Below, one piece after another: positions 15,386-16,950 of a DNA stretch of 16,950 nt. Source of the stretch: JBBKWX01 sp037969175 (GTDB lineage Bacteria; Bacteroidota; Bacteroidia; AKYH767-A; JBBKVM01); NCBI GenBank assembly GCA_037969175.1, contig JBBKWX010000198.1:1-16950 (forward strand), read 5' to 3'. A program made the translations under genes and the position numbers. How positions within the stretch are numbered: position 1 is the first letter of the stretch; each line of letters starts with the position of its first letter. The notes under the pieces were generated by a model. The model did not search any database, had not been told where the DNA came from, and saw nothing but the letters and a program-made list of their open reading frames with translations.

Positions 15386-16840
15386 ATGAAAACAAAAAAT
15401 TTACTTCTTGTGATTATGTGCTTCGTAGCATTTAATCTAGTGAGCATTCAGACAAATGCTCAAGTAGCGCCAACATGTGGTGCAATTATTCTTACCGGTG
15501 ATGATGCAGATGATCATGGGAACCAGGCAACGTATGCTTTGCTATTTGATCAGATCATGGCAAATGTTACCAATGGAAAAACAGGCATCCTTGCTATTGG
15601 AGTTGATGCCGGTTCTATTGCATCTTCCTGGATCAATACAGTTTCAGGATTAATGGCTGTACCTCAAACAGTGACCATGGTAAATGATGCAGCTATCAGT
15701 ACTGAATTACTTGGAGAATATGCAATTCTCTTTGTTCCAAGTGATATTTTCGATACGGATGGTGGTATAAGCCAATCTGAAAATGATCTTTTGGTTGCCA
15801 GAGCAACTGATGTGGCTGCCGCTATCAACGCAGGTGGCGGTCTTTTTGGAAATACACAAGGACAACTTACCAATGCTTATGGATATCTTGGGAATGTAGG
15901 TGCATTCACAACTCTGGCTGTAGATCCAACAGGCACTTTACCAAGTTTCAACAGTTTTGATGATGTTACTTCTACACCCGCTGGAAATCTGTTGGGTATA
16001 ACAGATGTTAATCTTGACCACTGCTGTTTTCACAATGTATTTACTTCTTATCCTTCATTCTTAAATGTACTTGCTGTAGCTAATACACCTGCTGTAGGCG
16101 ATGAAGCTTATAACGGAATGGCTGTGATACTTGGCGGTGCTCAGGTTTGTGTTAGCACTACATGTCCATTATCCCACGGCTACTGGAAGAATCATGCTTC
16201 TGCATGGCCTGTATCTGCAACTCCAATGTTGCTGGGTACTGTTCATTCCTATTCACAAGCTCAGTTGTTGACTCTATTTAACTCTCCTGTTGGAGTTGGT
16301 AAAAAAGCAGACGCCAGCATCATCTTGGCTTATCAGCTTATTGCTGCAAAATTAAATTTTGCAAATGGAGCTGTGCATCCGGCGGTAGCGGCTACAATTG
16401 CTGCTGCTGATGCTTTAATTGCAGGGCGTGCATTGCCTATCACACCTAAGAAAGCTCCTAGCTCAACTGAAGGTGCTCAAATGGTAGCATTAGCCTCCAT
16501 TCTGGAAGCGTATAACACCAGCGTTAACCCAGTTTGTGCACCTCCTGTAGTTGCAAGAAAAGCAAACTTTGTAAATCAGGCACAGATGAAGACTCAAATT
16601 CATCCTAACCCTGCTAATGGTGCAACTACCATCGAATATGTAAAAGAGGCAAACTCACAAACATTGATTCAGATCCATGATATGAGTGGTAGAAAAGTTG
16701 CTGATTTGAAAAATGAATTCGAAACTGCAGGACAGCAGCGCGTTACTTGGGATTCTAATTCCTTACCAGATGGCGTATATTTCTATACGATCACATCCGG
16801 AACCCAACAAGAAAAAGGAAAAATTCTTATCAAGCACTAG
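15386..16840 (+). CDS. secreted T9SS-sorted protein with YWKNH-type domain
   Basis: A 484-residue protein with four parts. (1) Signal peptide 1-25, MKTKNLLL... ending TNAQ. (2) An unrecognised domain about 28-255: alternating strands and helices (AIILTGDDADDHG, GEYAILFVPSDIFDTDGG, AINAGGGLFGNTQG, NGMAVILGGAQVC). The GGGLFGNTQG stretch recalls the turn of glutamine-amidotransferase-like folds, and DHCCFHNVF (211-219) stands out. (3) A domain about 260-385 starting CPLSHGYWKNHASAWP, with YQLIAAKLNFANGA (316-329). This Cys-x-x-x-x-GYWKNH form recurs in secreted bacterial and archaeal proteins of unknown role. (4) A T9SS type A sorting domain 405-484: IHPNPANGATTIEY, IHDMSGRKV, LPDGVYFYTI, KILIKH. 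It should cross the outer membrane by T9SS and be released or surface-attached. The gene is alone, with a terminator after it. Function unknown. Confidence 0.88.
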   Translation: MKTKNLLLVIMCFVAFNLVSIQTNAQVAPTCGAIILTGDDADDHGNQATYALLFDQIMANVTNGKTGILAIGVDAGSIASSWINTVSGLMAVPQTVTMVNDAAISTELLGEYAILFVPSDIFDTDGGISQSENDLLVARATDVAAAINAGGGLFGNTQGQLTNAYGYLGNVGAFTTLAVDPTGTLPSFNSFDDVTSTPAGNLLGITDVNLDHCCFHNVFTSYPSFLNVLAVANTPAVGDEAYNGMAVILGGAQVCVSTTCPLSHGYWKNHASAWPVSATPMLLGTVHSYSQAQLLTLFNSPVGVGKKADASIILAYQLIAAKLNFANGAVHPAVAATIAAADALIAGRALPITPKKAPSSTEGAQMVALASILEAYNTSVNPVCAPPVVARKANFVNQAQMKTQIHPNPANGATTIEYVKEANSQTLIQIHDMSGRKVADLKNEFETAGQQRVTWDSNSLPDGVYFYTITSGTQQEKGKILIKH

Positions 16841-16949
16841 TTTTATTTTCATCAAAGAAAGGCGGCCATTGTGTCGCCTTTCCTTTTTTGGGCATGTCTC
16901 TCGTTTCAATAAGTTCAACTCGGGTCGGGTCATCCGGTATATTCCCGCA
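16830..16949 (-). CDS. possible C-terminal fragment of a convergent gene running off the right edge
   Basis: A minus-strand frame is open from the window edge for 39 codons to a TGA at 16830-16832 (GNIPDDPTRVEL, later KKGKATQWPPFF). It overlaps the 3' end of the secreted protein gene by 11 bp and runs through the terminator hairpin. I recognise no family. It may be chance; the frame is too short to judge. Confidence 0.15.
   Translation of the reverse strand, partial: CGNIPDDPTRVELIETRDMPKKGKATQWPPFFDENKTSA
16857..16889 (+). terminator. rho-independent terminator after the T9SS protein gene
   Basis: An 8-bp stem (GAAAGGCG at 16857-16864 with CGCCTTTC at 16875-16882) has a 10-nt loop, then C and six T (16884-16889). 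It starts 16 bp after the stop codon. Confidence 0.85.
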
Positions 16950-16950
16950 C

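Noticed and set aside
1..16950. Mobile elements, CRISPR arrays, tRNA or rRNA genes, defence systems
   Set aside because: No transposase or integrase motifs, no spaced direct repeats, no cloverleaf and no defence-type domains were seen. The window is largely housekeeping and envelope genes.

Overview
The window reads as ordinary chromosome of a Bacteroidota bacterium, most likely outside Flavobacteriia (Saprospirales/Chitinophagales-like, inferred). The signs are AT-rich DNA, no Shine-Dalgarno sequences, eight TAnnTTTG promoter boxes 15-24 nt upstream of start codons, a secreted protein with a C-terminal type IX secretion (T9SS) sorting domain, and small genes typical of that phylum (DUF6427, a DUF6341-like membrane peptide, DUF4197, YkvA). 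I see no mobile element, CRISPR array, tRNA or rRNA, and no stretch above 300 bases lacks a gene.

Left part (1-5650), cell envelope. A YcbB-like L,D-transpeptidase enters from the left edge and converges on, with a 15-bp overlap, a second L,D-transpeptidase of the YkuD_2 type. A minus-strand pair follows (DUF4197 lipoprotein, then YkvA/DUF1232 membrane protein), closed by a terminator. Diverging from it is a two-gene M16 peptidase operon. One subunit keeps the HxxEH zinc site and the other keeps the Arg/Tyr substrate pair, so they should work as a heterodimer. A strong hairpin terminator separates them from mgtE.

Middle (5700-12800). The mgtE magnesium channel gene (minus) diverges from a TPR protein gene. 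Next come a biotin-dependent acyl-CoA carboxylase carboxyltransferase subunit, purD, a tiny convergent membrane protein, the DUF6427 membrane protein and purQ. PurD and PurQ catalyse steps 2 and 4 of de novo purine synthesis (PurQ as the glutaminase part of FGAM synthetase).

Right part (12800-16950). A minus-strand operon yicC-gmk-nadD (RNA turnover, GMP phosphorylation, NAD synthesis) ends exactly against purQ. It is preceded by a single-domain rhodanese gene with its own promoter box. The last full gene is a 484-residue secreted protein with an uncharacterised N-terminal domain, a YWKNH-type domain and a T9SS tail, followed by a terminator.

Four start codons were chosen shorter than the longest reading frame. 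In two cases the rival upstream TTG overlaps the TAnnTTTG box, and in one it lies upstream of the box. I found no convincing new multi-gene system. The best leads are the YWKNH secreted protein, the small membrane proteins tied to purine genes, and the split M16 pair.
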